A stretch of 64,000 nt of DNA from Lachnospiraceae bacterium. GTDB lineage: Bacteria; Bacillota; Clostridia; Lachnospirales; Lachnospiraceae. Location: NCBI GenBank assembly GCA_910574745.1, contig CAJTCE010000011.1, forward strand, positions 46,701-110,700. The letters are read 5' to 3'. Position numbers and translations under genes: made by a program. Positions 8,767 through 18,167 of this stretch are shown here, in pieces. Within the stretch, counting starts at the first letter, position 1, and every line of letters starts with the position of its first letter. Below the pieces are notes generated by a model. It saw only the letters and a list, made by a program, of their open reading frames with translations, did no database searches and was not told the origin of the DNA.

Positions 8767-10725
8767 ATGGACGAATTGGAATTAAAATATTTGAAAAGTC
8801 TGGCAAAGCAGTATCCCACCATCGCTTCGGCAAGTACGGAGATCATTAACTTATCTTCCATTTTGAACCTGCCAAAGGGTACAGAGCATTTTTTGACGGA
8901 TATCCACGGGGAATACGAGCAGTTTAACCATGTATTAAAAAACGGCTCCGGTTCCGTACGGAAGAAAATAGACGAGGAGTTTGGCAATACCTTAAGCAAC
9001 AAGGATAAAAAAAGCCTTGCCACCCTGATCTATTATCCAAAAGAAAAGCTGGAGATCGTGTTAAAGGAAGAAGACAATATTGAGGACTGGTATAAAATAA
9101 CCCTGTACCGCCTTGTGCAGATTACCAAGCATGTTTCATCCAAATATACAAGATCCAAGGTCAGGAAGGCTCTTCCTAAGGATTTTGCCTATATCATAGA
9201 AGAACTCATTACGGAAAAGGCAGAGGTTCAGGATAAAGAGGCCTATTATAATGAAATTGTCCATACCATCATCCGCATCGGCAGGGCGCCGGAGTTTATT
9301 GTAGCTCTGTGCGAGCTGGTGCAGAGACTGGTCATAGACCACCTTCATATTGTGGGAGATGTTTATGACAGAGGGCCGGGCCCCCATATTATTCTCGATA
9401 CCTTAAGACATTATCATTCGGTGGACGTGCAGTGGGGCAACCACGATGTGGTCTGGATGGGAGCAGCCAGCGGGCAGCTTGCATGTATTGCCACGGTTAT
9501 CCGCAACTCCGCCAGATATGGCAATCTTGATACCTTGGAGGAAGGCTACGGCATCAACCTGATTCCCCTTGCAACCTTTGCCATGGAGAAGTATAAGGAC
9601 GTAAACTGCGACGCTTTTTTCATTAAGTACAATACGAATTACAATACCAAGGATTTAAGCCTTGATATGAAGATGCATAAGGCAATTACCATTATCCAGA
9701 TGAAGCTGGAAGGCCAGATTATTATGAGAAGGCCGGAATTTGAAATGAACGACAGGCTTTTACTGGACAAGATCGATTACGAAAACCATACTGTCAATAT
9801 TGAGGGAAAGATTTATCCTATGAGGGATACGGATTTTCCGACGGTGGATCCTAAGGACCCGTATCGGCTGACCAAAGAGGAAGAAGAGGTTATGGAACGG
9901 CTCAGACAGGCTTTTACGCGCTGTGACAAGCTACAGAGGGATATTCGTTTCCTGTTTTCCAAGGGAGGCATGTATAAGATATATAATTCCAATCTTTTGT
10001 ACCATGGCTGCGTTCCCATGGATGAAGAGGGCAATTTTTTAAAGGTTAATCTTTTCGGAAAGGAATATTCGGGAAGGGCCCTTTATGATGCATTGGATAA
10101 TTATGCCAGAAGGGGTTATTACGGTACAAGGGAGTCGGGAGAGAAGCTTAAGGGTCAGGATATCATCTGGTATATATGGGCAGGTCCCAAATCCCCTGTG
10201 TTCGGAAAAGAGAAAATGGCTACCTTTGAACGCTATTTTATAGAGGATAAAGAAACTCATAAAGAAAAGAAAAATGCCTATTACAGGCTGTATGACAGGG
10301 ATGATATTGTGAACAGAATTTTGGCGGAATTCGGGCTTCCTGCGGACAAATCCCATATTGTCAACGGTCATGTGCCGGTAGAATTAAAAAATGGAGAATC
10401 TCCAATAAAATGCGGAGGAAAGCTTTTGGTCATAGACGGCGGTTTCAGTAAGGCATATCAGGGTAAAACCGGAATTGCAGGTTATACGCTGGTTGTCAAT
10501 TCATACGGCATGCGTCTTGTGTCCCATGAACCTTTTGAATCCGCAGATTTGGCAATCAGGAATGAATCGGATATTTTTTCGGATTCTATCATTGTGGAAA
10601 CAGCGCTGAGAAGACAGCGGGTTGCGGATACGGATATCGGAGATGAGTTACGGGAATCCATCCATCAGCTGGAGGAGCTTTTAGAGGCCTATAGAGAGGG
10701 TATCATTGTGGAAAAAGACGTATAG
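8767..10725 (+). CDS. fbp: Class III fructose-1,6-bisphosphatase
   Basis: A 652-residue gluconeogenic phosphatase of the Firmicutes-type class III family (calcineurin-like metallophosphatase fold), converting fructose 1,6-bisphosphate to fructose 6-phosphate. Metal-binding motifs DIHGEYEQF (near 46), GDVYDRGPG (near 197) and [10 protein letters not shown] (near 223) are present. The C-terminal region carries NGHVPVE and [11 protein letters not shown]. Length matches the roughly 640-670 residues of the family. The ATG follows ATGGAGGCAGAGT. It is a single-gene unit, convergent with the lipoprotein gene. Confidence 0.96.
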   Translation: MDELELKYLKSLAKQYPTIASASTEIINLSSILNLPKGTEHFLTDIHGEYEQFNHVLKNGSGSVRKKIDEEFGNTLSNKDKKSLATLIYYPKEKLEIVLKEEDNIEDWYKITLYRLVQITKHVSSKYTRSKVRKALPKDFAYIIEELITEKAEVQDKEAYYNEIVHTIIRIGRAPEFIVALCELVQRLVIDHLHIVGDVYDRGPGPHIILDTLRHYHSVDVQWGNHDVVWMGAASGQLACIATVIRNSARYGNLDTLEEGYGINLIPLATFAMEKYKDVNCDAFFIKYNTNYNTKDLSLDMKMHKAITIIQMKLEGQIIMRRPEFEMNDRLLLDKIDYENHTVNIEGKIYPMRDTDFPTVDPKDPYRLTKEEEEVMERLRQAFTRCDKLQRDIRFLFSKGGMYKIYNSNLLYHGCVPMDEEGNFLKVNLFGKEYSGRALYDALDNYARRGYYGTRESGEKLKGQDIIWYIWAGPKSPVFGKEKMATFERYFIEDKETHKEKKNAYYRLYDRDDIVNRILAEFGLPADKSHIVNGHVPVELKNGESPIKCGGKLLVIDGGFSKAYQGKTGIAGYTLVVNSYGMRLVSHEPFESADLAIRNESDIFSDSIIVETALRRQRVADTDIGDELRESIHQLEELLEAYREGIIVEKDV

Positions 10726-10745
10726 TCTTCACGCCGATACCCTCT
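10695..10745. terminator. Hairpin spanning the fbp stop codon
   Basis: A perfect 10-bp stem AGAGGGTATC/GATACCCTCT encloses the last codons and stop of fbp, between the convergent fbp and lipoprotein genes. There is no clear T-run, so it may act as an mRNA 3'-end stabiliser rather than a true terminator. Confidence 0.45.
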
Positions 10746-10761
10746 GCTACGGCAAATCAGG

Positions 10762-11196
10762 TTATTTGTTTGTTAATGTGTTGTCAACACCGTTTGTGAC
10801 ATCGCTTGTGATGTCGCTGACTGCATCGCCGGTATCTTCTAATATGTTTCCGGCTGCATCTCCTGCATCATCCACGGCATCTGTTACGCCGTCTATAACG
10901 CCGCCGTCTCCATTACCGTTTTTATTGTTGGTGCCGTTGTTGCCATTGTTTGTCTGGTTACCAGCGGTTTCGTTTCCGGTAGTGGAATTGTTGGCCTGGC
11001 TTCCGGTGGTGCCGGCGGTATTGCCGTTTGTGTTTCCGGAAGCATTGTTTTGTGAATTCTGATCGTTGTTAGCTTCAGAATCCTGAGCTAAGTCGGCATT
11101 ATTACCTGCGTTATCGTTGTTCTTACTGCCACAGCCTGTAAAGCAAAAAAGCATCAGGATGAAAAGGGCAGTAAATAAAAAATATCTCTTTTTCAT
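10762..11196 (-). CDS. Low-complexity Asn/Gly-rich lipoprotein
   Basis: A 144-residue predicted lipoprotein. It has a basic N-terminus, a hydrophobic core and lipobox FTGC with Cys22. A long linker rich in Asn, Gly and Thr follows (about 25-100), then a short Asp/Val repeat tail (DGVTDAVDDAGDAAG, then GDAVSDITSDVTNG) to the end. Such tails are common in Lachnospiraceae surface lipoproteins of unknown function. The ATG has an AAAGGAGAATGAT ribosome site. The Asn/Thr-rich linker is expected to be disordered. No partner genes are recognised. Confidence 0.75.
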   Translation of the reverse strand: MKKRYFLFTALFILMLFCFTGCGSKNNDNAGNNADLAQDSEANNDQNSQNNASGNTNGNTAGTTGSQANNSTTGNETAGNQTNNGNNGTNNKNGNGDGGVIDGVTDAVDDAGDAAGNILEDTGDAVSDITSDVTNGVDNTLTNK

Positions 11197-11404
11197 AATA
11201 TCATTCTCCTTTCAATGCCTGTGAATACTATCTGCTGTTTTGCAGAAAAATATTCCGGAGAGTGAAAAAAATGCGCTGGTAATTGTTGCATTTTTTGAAT
11301 TGGAAATAAGGTAAAATTGTAAGCCGGAAAACAAAAAAATGGTTAACATGATTGGAACGGAAAATTTTTGATCAAGTATTCTATATGGAATGAAGGAGTC
11401 ATCT

Positions 11405-12181
11405 ATGGAATTTCGCCCCTGTATTGATATTCATAACGGAAGAGTAAAACAGATTATAGGCAGTACTTTAACGGATGAAAAGGATTTTGCAAAGGAAAAT
11501 TTTGTTTCCGAAAAAAATGCCGCCTATTATGCCGGACTTTATAAGGAGCAGCATTTAAAAGGAGGGCATATCATTCTTTTAAACAGCGCAGACAGTCCTT
11601 ATTTTGAAAAAACAAGAAAAGAGGCTGTTTCGGCTCTCAGAGCCTATCCGGGAGGCATGCAGGTAGGAGGCGGCATACATGCGGAAAACGCCGGGGAATA
11701 TTTGAATGCGGGAGCATCCCATGTGATCGTAACATCCTATGTGTTTCAAAAGGGAGAAATCAGAAAGGATCGTCTGGAGGCTTTAAAAAAAGCAGTAGGT
11801 AAGGAAAGGGTGGTTCTGGATTTAAGCGTCAGAAAATATGAAGACGGTTATTATGTAATGACCGACCGGTGGCAGAAGAAGAGTCATGTTAAGGTAGACA
11901 TGGAAATGCTTAAGAAATTGTCGGTATATTGCAAAGAATACCTGATTCATGCGGTTGATGTGGAAGGAAAGAACAGCGGAATCGAAAAGCAGCTTGTGGA
12001 AATGCTGTCCGGCTTTTATGAACTTCCCGTTACTTATGCAGGCGGGATTCACAGCTATGAGGACTTGGAGTTGATGAAAAAGCTGGGGCAGAACAGAATA
12101 CATATAACAGTGGGAAGCGCTTTGGATTTATTTGGGGGAGAACTGGAATTTCAAAAGATATGTCAATTATGTAAACTATGA
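11405..12181 (+). CDS. hisA: HisA-like isomerase, eukaryote-type (type II)
   Basis: A 258-residue TIM-barrel protein resembling the yeast HIS6-type phosphoribosyl-formimino-AICAR ribotide isomerase, a step of histidine synthesis. It begins FRPCIDIHNGRVKQIIGSTL, with the catalytic Asp in CIDIHNG and the phosphate loops VGGGIHAENA and YAGGIHSYEDL. DLSVRKYEDGYYVMTDRW in mid-protein is typical of the type II branch. I choose the ATG at 11,405 after AAGGAG, because an upstream in-frame ATG (11,390) overlaps that ribosome site. No other his genes are nearby. A terminator follows at 12,190. Confidence 0.87.
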   Translation: MEFRPCIDIHNGRVKQIIGSTLTDEKDFAKENFVSEKNAAYYAGLYKEQHLKGGHIILLNSADSPYFEKTRKEAVSALRAYPGGMQVGGGIHAENAGEYLNAGASHVIVTSYVFQKGEIRKDRLEALKKAVGKERVVLDLSVRKYEDGYYVMTDRWQKKSHVKVDMEMLKKLSVYCKEYLIHAVDVEGKNSGIEKQLVEMLSGFYELPVTYAGGIHSYEDLELMKKLGQNRIHITVGSALDLFGGELEFQKICQLCKL

Positions 12182-12189
12182 GTAAAGGC

Positions 12190-12229
12190 AAAAACAACCG
12201 GTCAACATATTATGACCGGCTGTTTTTCT
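12190..12229 (+). terminator. Terminator after hisA
   Basis: CCGGTCA (12,198-12,204) pairs with TGACCGG (12,213-12,219), flanked by AAAACA and TGTTTTTCTT, so it could act in both directions between hisA and the convergent csp gene. Confidence 0.85.
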
Positions 12230-12326
12230 TAATCCGTTAACAATTGCTGAGTCAAATCAAATTTCTGTAGAAATTTATATTTAAAAAGGCACATTGAAAA
12301 ACTGATTAAAGGTTATAATCCATGGA

Positions 12327-12527
12327 TTATAACTTAGTTACGTTGACAGCCTGAGGACCTTTTTCGCCCTGAACTACTTCGAACTCAACAGAAGCGCCTT
12401 CCTCTAAGGATTTAAAGCCTTCCATAACTAAGCCTGAGTAGTGAACGAACACGTCGTTGCCCTCTTCATCAGAAATAAAACCGTAACCTTTCTGATTGTT
12501 AAACCATTTAACTGTACCTTTGTTCAT
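12327..12527 (-). CDS. Cold shock protein (CspA family)
   Basis: A 66-residue OB-fold RNA chaperone of the CspA family. It starts [18 protein letters not shown] (RNP1 KGYGFI), with RNP2 VFVHYSG and the terminal [10 protein letters not shown]. The ATG at 12,527 has a GGAGGTATTGACA ribosome site; an upstream in-frame start would add 11 non-conserved residues. It binds single-stranded RNA to prevent secondary structure. It is a single-gene unit with no other stress genes nearby. Confidence 0.96.
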   Translation of the reverse strand: MNKGTVKWFNNQKGYGFISDEEGNDVFVHYSGLVMEGFKSLEEGASVEFEVVQGEKGPQAVNVTKL

Positions 12528-12665
12528 TGTCAATACCTCCGAAATTAATTTATGCAACAATGAAAGAATAGCATAATAGAGCCAAAAAGTAAAGGAAATA
12601 AATAAATATTGATAGAATTATTTTTTATGCTATACTTGATTTTGCAGAAAGAAGTGGTAAAAAAT

Positions 12666-13178
12666 ATGAGTGGAGAAGACAGAAGAAAACAGATATTGGA
12701 AATATTAAAAAATGAAGATGGACCTTTATCGGGCACGGAACTTGCAAAAAGATTGAATGTAAGCAGACAGGTGGTTGTGCAGGATATTGCCCTGCTACGG
12801 GCGGTAAACCGCAGTATTGTCGCTACCAACAAGGGATATCTTTTCTTCCATGAAGGAGGCAGGGGAAAGGTCAGAAGGAGCGTCTGCGTCTGTCATAAGG
12901 ATGAGGACATTCTGGATGAATTCTATGCGGTAGTGGACTGCGGCGGCAGGATTCTGGATGTGGTAGTGGAGCATGAAATATACGGACAGATTATGGTGGA
13001 TCTGATTATCAGTAACAGAGAGGATGCGCTTACTTACGTGGAGAAGAGCAGGGATAAAAACACAAAGCCCTTAAATATCCTTACCAACGGGATTCATTAT
13101 CACACCATAGAAGCGGATAACGAGGAAATTCTTTATAAAATTGAAGACAGATTGAGAAAACTGGGATATCTCATGTAA
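12666..13178 (+). CDS. niaR: NiaR-type transcriptional repressor (HTH_11 + 3H)
   Basis: A 170-residue regulator with an N-terminal HTH_11 winged helix (SGTELAKRLNVSRQVVVQDIALLRA, given here as SGTELAKRLNVSRQ then VVVQDIALLRA, about 22-46) and a C-terminal 3H domain with the three conserved histidines around HKDED, VEHEIYGQ and NGIHYHTIEA. Family members such as B. subtilis NiaR/YrxA repress NAD synthesis and niacin uptake genes in response to nicotinate. ATG 12,666 fits the family N-terminus; upstream TTG alternatives do not. The next gene, a PF13303 transporter about 340 bp downstream, may be its target. Confidence 0.85.
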   Translation: MSGEDRRKQILEILKNEDGPLSGTELAKRLNVSRQVVVQDIALLRAVNRSIVATNKGYLFFHEGGRGKVRRSVCVCHKDEDILDEFYAVVDCGGRILDVVVEHEIYGQIMVDLIISNREDALTYVEKSRDKNTKPLNILTNGIHYHTIEADNEEILYKIEDRLRKLGYLM

Positions 13179-13335
13179 AAGCGTATGTAAGGATGTGATA
13201 CGCTTTCTTGTTTAAGGGTATGGCTGTAATGGGATATAACATAAATGAGATGACAAGATATGAAGAACGCAGATAAGATATAACACATCAAAATAGACTT
13301 GCTTTTTCTGTGGTACTGTGCTATTGTACAGATTG

Positions 13336-13467
13336 TGCCGAGTGATTGTAAAGACAACTGACAAGACAGTGAGCGCGGCAAACGCCGATAGAATAGATGA
13401 CTGAAAAAATGTCGGTCTGACGCCGACCGGGACAGAAGACGGTGTCAGGATAAAAGCCGATTGTCGG
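13336..13467 (+). ncRNA. Candidate structured leader upstream of the PF13303 transporter
   Basis: The 343 bp between niaR and the transporter hold no gene but fold densely. TGCCG (13,336-13,340)/CGGCA (13,376-13,380) closes two small hairpins (TTGT/ACAA, ACTG/CAGT). Downstream are GTCGG/CCGAC (13,411-13,427), GACA/TGTC (13,431-13,446) and CCGA-TTG-TCGG (13,457-13,467). This suggests a cis-regulatory RNA. I cannot assign it to a known riboswitch class. Confidence 0.4.
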
Positions 13468-13521
13468 GACTGTGTGTTCAGGCCGGGTACAAAAGGCGTA
13501 TCAAACGAAGGGAAGACACAA

Positions 13522-14586
13522 ATGGAAAAAGTAAAGAAGCTACTGAATGAGATTTTTATTGACGGTTTAAGCGGTATGGCTACCGGATTGTTTGCGACAT
13601 TGATCGTTGGAACCATTATCCAACAGATAGGAAATCTGATTCCCGGCGCAGTGGGAAGCTATTTATTCCTCATAGGAAAAATGGCGGCTGCCGTTACGGG
13701 TGCCGGCATCGGCGCCGGCGTGGCTATAAGGCTGAAACAAAGTCCTCTGGTTATTATTTCCGCATCGGTCTGCGGAATGACCGGTGCCTTTGCATCCAAA
13801 ATCATCGGCGGGGCCTTTCTTGTAGAGGGGGTTGTAAACCTTTCAGGACCGGGAGAGCCTTTAGGCGCTTTTATAGCGGCTATGATAGCGGTTTATCTGG
13901 GCAAACTGATTTCCGGCAGGACGAAGGTTGATATTTTGATCACGCCCCTTTTATGTATTTTATCCGGCTCTGCAGTAGGTCTGGTTTTAGGACCGCCTAT
14001 TTCGGCTTTTATGGCGTTTTTGGGAAATCTGATCAATGTGGGAACACAGCAGGCCCCCTTTTTAATGGGAATCATTGTATCGGTGTTGATGGGAATGATT
14101 CTGACGCTGCCGATCAGTTCCGCTGCACTGGGGGTTATATTAAATCTGTCCGGTCTGGCGGCAGGAGCGGCTACCGTAGGATGCTGCGCTAATATGGTAG
14201 GCTTTGCGGTGGCAAGCTATCGTGAAAATAAAGTAAACGGACTGCTGGCTCAGGGCCTGGGAACCAGTATGCTTCAAATCGGGAATATTGTGAAAAAACC
14301 GGTTATCTGGCTTCCGGCAATTATTACCAGCGCGATTTTAGGGCCGGTTTCCACTTTATTATTTGACATGACCAATAATGCTACAGGCTCCGGAATGGGA
14401 ACTGCGGGACTTGTAGGACAGATTACCACATACCAGACTATGACCGCAGAAGCTTCTCCGGCAGTAGTTTTAGTGAAGATTCTTTTGCTTCATTTCGTAT
14501 TCCCGGCAGTGCTTGCCCTTGGAATCAGCGAGTTTATGCGTAAAAAGGAATGGATTAAACCGGGAGATATGAAGCTGGAAGTATAG
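13522..14586 (+). CDS. PTS_EIIC_2-family membrane transporter (PF13303)
   Basis: A 354-residue integral membrane protein with about nine hydrophobic segments, resembling the PF13303 PTS sugar transporter subunit IIC family. These proteins occur without cognate IIA/IIB components, so phosphotransfer is doubtful and the substrate is unknown. The Gly/Ala-rich helices (TGAGIGAGVAI, ISASVCGMTGAFAS) and the central VGCCANMVGFAVASY loop are visible. ATG 13,522 follows GAAGGGAAG. The position after a NiaR-type regulator and a structured leader suggests a metabolite-controlled uptake system, perhaps for a pyridine precursor; that is inference only. Confidence 0.75.
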   Translation: MEKVKKLLNEIFIDGLSGMATGLFATLIVGTIIQQIGNLIPGAVGSYLFLIGKMAAAVTGAGIGAGVAIRLKQSPLVIISASVCGMTGAFASKIIGGAFLVEGVVNLSGPGEPLGAFIAAMIAVYLGKLISGRTKVDILITPLLCILSGSAVGLVLGPPISAFMAFLGNLINVGTQQAPFLMGIIVSVLMGMILTLPISSAALGVILNLSGLAAGAATVGCCANMVGFAVASYRENKVNGLLAQGLGTSMLQIGNIVKKPVIWLPAIITSAILGPVSTLLFDMTNNATGSGMGTAGLVGQITTYQTMTAEASPAVVLVKILLLHFVFPAVLALGISEFMRKKEWIKPGDMKLEV

Positions 14587-14651
14587 CCGAAAGATATGGA
14601 GCTGAAAGTTTAATAGATTCGATAGAATAAAAAATAGGAAGTTGAAAGTAT

Positions 14652-14693
14652 AAAAAACGGGGAGAACATATGGCATGCTTTTCCCCGTTTTTT
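14652..14693 (+). terminator. Terminator between transporter and yerC
   Basis: A 12-bp stem: AAAAAACGGGGA (14,652-14,663) with TCCCCGTTTTTT (14,682-14,693). A-tract and T-tract on the two sides make it bidirectional for these convergent genes. Confidence 0.9.
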
Positions 14694-14724
14694 ATTCAAT
14701 GGATGAGATGAGGGCGTATAAATC

Positions 14725-15009
14725 TTATTCCATACGCTCAAATACCAGTTCATATCCGTCGCTGCCGTAATTCAAGGATCTGTTGACACGGCTGATGGTG
14801 GCGGTAGACGCCCCGGTCTTTTCCGCTATTTCCAGATAGGTTTTTTTGTCGCGGAGCATGGTAGCCACTTCAAAACGCTGTGATAAGGAAAGCAGCTCGT
14901 TTACGGTACACAAATCCTCAAAAAAGGAATAGCATTCTTCTTTTGTTTCCAACGATAAAATTGCCTGAAAGAGGGCGTCGACAGCTTCTGTTTTTATCTT
15001 TTTGTTCAT
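14725..15009 (-). CDS. yerC: YerC/YecD family TrpR-like protein
   Basis: A 94-residue protein of the YerC/YecD family, related to the Trp repressor DNA-binding fold. The helix-turn-helix is near 56-80 (KTYLEIAEKTGASTATISRVNRSL, here split as KTYLEIAEKTGAS and TATISRVNRSL). Typical family features are LSQRFEVATMLRDKKTY in the middle and a GSDGYELVFER tail. It probably regulates transcription, but the target is unknown. It lies 72 bp downstream of the PHP gene on the same strand, plausibly in one transcript. Confidence 0.92.
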   Translation of the reverse strand: MNKKIKTEAVDALFQAILSLETKEECYSFFEDLCTVNELLSLSQRFEVATMLRDKKTYLEIAEKTGASTATISRVNRSLNYGSDGYELVFERME

Positions 15010-15081
15010 CTCTTTTCTCCTGATGCTTTAACACTGTAAAATTTTAATGTCTTAATTGGTTTCATTCTATCACAGGAAAAA

Positions 15082-15828
15082 TCAAAGGTAAAGGTTATTT
15101 GAAAAATAATCCTTGATTTCCGGCTTCAGATAGGAAAAATAGTGTGACAGGCTATCATTGACGATTTTTTCCAAAGGAAAACCGGATTCCTTAACCAAAG
15201 GCTCTGAAAAGTCACGGGCGCCTACCAGGGTGTCCACATGGGCGTCGCTGTTTAAAATAATTTCCACATCATGCTTCATGCAGGATTCCAGAAGCCTTAA
15301 ATAGTTGTCATGGGCGCCGGGACGAAAGCTGGTGGAAGCCAGAGAGGAATTATTGATTTCAAACAATTTATGGTTGGCAGCCGCAGCTCTTGCCACTTCA
15401 TCATAGTTTACGGGAAAGCGGTCGTCGTCTAGATGCCCCACAATCTGAATCAGCGGGTTTTCCAAAATATGAATGATACAGTCTGTTGTTTCTTTGCGGC
15501 TCATAAAGCGGACACATGGGGGATGCAGACTTGCGATAGCCACATCCATGGAGGAAAGAAGCTGGGGCGTCATATCTACGGAGCCTTTTTCGTCCAGAAT
15601 ATTGAGTTCCACGCCAAAAAGGAGCGGGACGTCGTAGGCATTCCGGTCCAGTATGCGGTAGTTTTCAAAGTAGTACTCGTGGCAGGAACCGGGCATATTC
15701 ACGCAGTGCTCGGTAATGGCTAAAAGGCTTAGGTTTTTCCGGCGGGCTGCAGCAGACATTTCCCGTATGGTGCAAAAGGCGTGTCCGCTGACCAGTGTAT
15801 GGGTGTGGGAATCCAAAATATATTTCAT
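15082..15828 (-). CDS. PHP-domain phosphoesterase (YcdX type)
   Basis: A 248-residue PHP-family metal-dependent phosphoesterase. N-terminal metal ligands are in DSHTHTLVSGHAF (His8, His10 and the later His), followed by ITEHCVNMPG, GVELNILDEKG, IASLHPP and IVGHLDDDRFPVNY. The C-terminal ILNSDAHVD supplies the last metal ligands. This order matches the YcdX-like branch, whose physiological substrates are not well defined. The protein is cytosolic. It lies upstream of yerC on the same strand. Confidence 0.9.
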   Translation of the reverse strand: MKYILDSHTHTLVSGHAFCTIREMSAAARRKNLSLLAITEHCVNMPGSCHEYYFENYRILDRNAYDVPLLFGVELNILDEKGSVDMTPQLLSSMDVAIASLHPPCVRFMSRKETTDCIIHILENPLIQIVGHLDDDRFPVNYDEVARAAAANHKLFEINNSSLASTSFRPGAHDNYLRLLESCMKHDVEIILNSDAHVDTLVGARDFSEPLVKESGFPLEKIVNDSLSHYFSYLKPEIKDYFSNNLYL

Positions 15829-16010
15829 TGCTTTACTCCTTTATAGTTGCTGGTATTTTATAACAGCTGACAGTTTTTTGGTATGATTTGATTATAAACT
15901 TTGTATGAAGTGAAATCACTTTTGAACAATATGTATTTTAATACGTTTACAAATAGTTTTCAATACTATATAATAAGGATGTGATCTATGGGTACTTTTG
16001 GAGGGAAAGA

Positions 16011-16643
16011 ATGACGATTTCTACAGATGATTTATTAAAAAGTATTTTTCAAAGTTTTGACAGGATTGGACATATCCAGTCTGAGGATATTCCCAACATT
16101 GATTTATATATGGACCAGGTAACAACTTTTATGGAGCAGCATATGAGGTCAACCACCCGCAATCCGGAAGAGGACAAGATTTTAACCAAGACCATGATCA
16201 ATAATTATGCCAAAAATAATCTGCTGCCTCCTCCCGTGAAAAAGAAATATTCCAAGGAGCATGTGCTGGTTCTGATTTTTATTTATTATTTTAAAGGAAT
16301 TTTGTCGATAGGAGATATACAGGCTCTTTTGAATCCTTTGACAGGGAAATTTTTTCATACCGATTCGGAAATAAAAATGGAAGATATTTATGATGAGGTA
16401 TTCAGTCTGGAGAAAGGGAAAATAGAGGCCCTAAAGGAAGACGTTAAAAAAATGTACGAAGCGTCCGCCAATACTTTTCAGGAAGCGAAGGAAGAGGACC
16501 GGGCCTTTTTGCAGCAATTTTCTTTTATCTGTATGCTCAGCTATGACGTTTATGTGAAAAAGCTGCTGATCGAGAAGATGATTGACAACATGAAAGCAGA
16601 CAGACAGGAAAAGGATGGCGGACAGGGGAAAAGAGCGGAATAA
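16011..16643 (+). CDS. DUF1836 domain protein
   Basis: A 210-residue protein with the DUF1836 domain (about residues 35-150), a Firmicutes family with a MerR-like N-terminal DNA-binding appearance. Characteristic segments are KTMINNYAKNNLLPPPVKKKYS followed by EHVLVLIFIYYFKGILSI, quoted here in parts. A function is not known; a regulatory role is a reasonable guess. ATG 16,011 follows GGAGGGAAAG, and a GTG 30 bp upstream is less likely. It ends in Lys/Glu-rich low-complexity sequence. It is a single-gene unit with a strong terminator. Confidence 0.85.
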   Translation: MTISTDDLLKSIFQSFDRIGHIQSEDIPNIDLYMDQVTTFMEQHMRSTTRNPEEDKILTKTMINNYAKNNLLPPPVKKKYSKEHVLVLIFIYYFKGILSIGDIQALLNPLTGKFFHTDSEIKMEDIYDEVFSLEKGKIEALKEDVKKMYEASANTFQEAKEEDRAFLQQFSFICMLSYDVYVKKLLIEKMIDNMKADRQEKDGGQGKRAE

Positions 16644-16692
16644 GGAAAGAAATTTATCACGGTAGCAAAACAGATAAGGAAATAGAAAAAGG

Positions 16693-16729
16693 CCGACAGC
16701 CTGTGAAGGGGGATTTCACAGGCTGTCGG
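16693..16729. terminator. Strong bidirectional terminator
   Basis: A 15-bp perfect stem CCGACAGCCTGTGAA/TTCACAGGCTGTCGG between the convergent DUF1836 and MATE genes, preceded by AAAAAGG and followed by TCTTTG. Confidence 0.85.
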
Positions 16730-16751
16730 TCTTTGTAAGGTTAAAAATATT

Positions 16752-18137
16752 TCAGAAAGCATTGGCTGAAAAAGACGGTAAAGAATGAGACCGCATTTTG
16801 TTTAGTTTTTTATGTAATGATATTGCCATAAATACGGTTACCATTGCCGTAAGGACGTCAGCAAGCGGGGCTGCATACAGAATTCCGTTTAATCCCCAGA
16901 TAGGGGGGAGAATCAGGATAAGGGGGATAAAACAAATGCCTTGTCTTAAAGAGCCCAGAAGAAATCCTTCCTTAGCCTTTCCCAGTGCAAGGAAAAGGGA
17001 GGAATAAACGGTGGAAGCTCCGAAGAATATAATGCTAAAGCCGTTTGCCCTTAAAGCTGCTGCGCCGATACGAATCATTTCTCCGTCGCTTTTTGTAAAC
17101 AAAGAAACAATAGCTTCCGGAAACAGAGCCAGAATTAAGCCGAAAGCCATACAAAAAGCTGTGGAAAAGATCAGGGAAGTTTTGATTGCTTCAAACAGGC
17201 GGTCAAATTTTTTCGCTCCATAGCTGTATCCCGCAATAGGCTGGAAGCCTTTGATAAAGCCGAATACCGACAGGCTGCCCATAGAAATAAGCCGGGTAAC
17301 CACACCCATTCCGGCAATGGCCGGATCCCCGTAATTTCCGGCGGCGTTGTTGGTTAAAGAAATGGAAAGACTTGTCAGGAGCTGAAAGGCCAATGTAGGA
17401 ATACCGATTTTGAAAATTTCAGCCATGATATCTTTTGTAAAGGAACAATCCCTGATTCGGAAGTGAAAAACACTTTTTTTCCCGAAAATGTAAAACAGAT
17501 AGATGGACGTGGAAACTGCCTGGGAAACAGCCGTAGCCAGTGCTGCTCCCGCCACTCCTAAGTGGAATGCATAGATGAACAGCGGGTCTAAGACAATATT
17601 TATTACGGCTCCTGTTAATAAAGCCAACATAGTCGTTTTTGCAGAACCTTCGCTGGTGGCAATATTATTCATAGTGACATTGAACTCGTTAAAGATGCAG
17701 GAAATGATATAGATCTCCGCATAGGTAACTGCGTAAGGCAAAATGCTGTCAGTCGCTCCCAAAAGCCTTAGAACAGGATTCAGGAACAGGATGGAAAAAG
17801 TAATAAGGACAGCTCCGGCTAAGAGACCGCCATATAAAGCGGTGCTTGCCACTTTATCTGCTATTTCTCTATTACCATGCCCCAGCAGTCTGGAAATATA
17901 GGAAGCCGCACCGTTTCCGAACAGAAGGCCGAGACCGACCACTACCTGCCCGAGAGGATAGACCACAGAAATCGCTCCCATCTGGATTTCTCCCAAGCCT
18001 CCCACAAAATAAGCATCGACAAGATTGTAAAAGGCATTAACCAGCATACCGATCATTGTGGGGACACCCATTGCCAGCAATGCTGTGGGGATCGACGCAT
18101 TGCCGAGTAATGCCAGCTTTTTATCTTGATTTTTCAT
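16752..18137 (-). CDS. MATE family efflux transporter
   Basis: A 461-residue, 12-helix multidrug/Na+-coupled efflux protein of the MATE family (MepA/DinF branch). Two homologous halves are visible: the first starts LLAMGVPTMIGMLVNAFYNLVDAYFVGGLG (here LLAMGVPTMIGML then NLVDAYFVGGLG), the second starts around ILKIGIPTLAFQLL (IFKIGIPTLAFQLL). The conserved FGLGLLFGNGAAS-like loop (VVVGLGLLFGNGAASY) is present. Substrates are likely cationic drugs. The ATG has GGAGGAAAAAAT upstream. It is divergent from a PadR regulator across a palindromic operator region. Confidence 0.93.
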   Translation of the reverse strand: MKNQDKKLALLGNASIPTALLAMGVPTMIGMLVNAFYNLVDAYFVGGLGEIQMGAISVVYPLGQVVVGLGLLFGNGAASYISRLLGHGNREIADKVASTALYGGLLAGAVLITFSILFLNPVLRLLGATDSILPYAVTYAEIYIISCIFNEFNVTMNNIATSEGSAKTTMLALLTGAVINIVLDPLFIYAFHLGVAGAALATAVSQAVSTSIYLFYIFGKKSVFHFRIRDCSFTKDIMAEIFKIGIPTLAFQLLTSLSISLTNNAAGNYGDPAIAGMGVVTRLISMGSLSVFGFIKGFQPIAGYSYGAKKFDRLFEAIKTSLIFSTAFCMAFGLILALFPEAIVSLFTKSDGEMIRIGAAALRANGFSIIFFGASTVYSSLFLALGKAKEGFLLGSLRQGICFIPLILILPPIWGLNGILYAAPLADVLTAMVTVFMAISLHKKLNKMRSHSLPSFSANAF

Positions 18138-18167
18138 ATTTTTTCCTCCATAGAATAAAAGTGTAAA

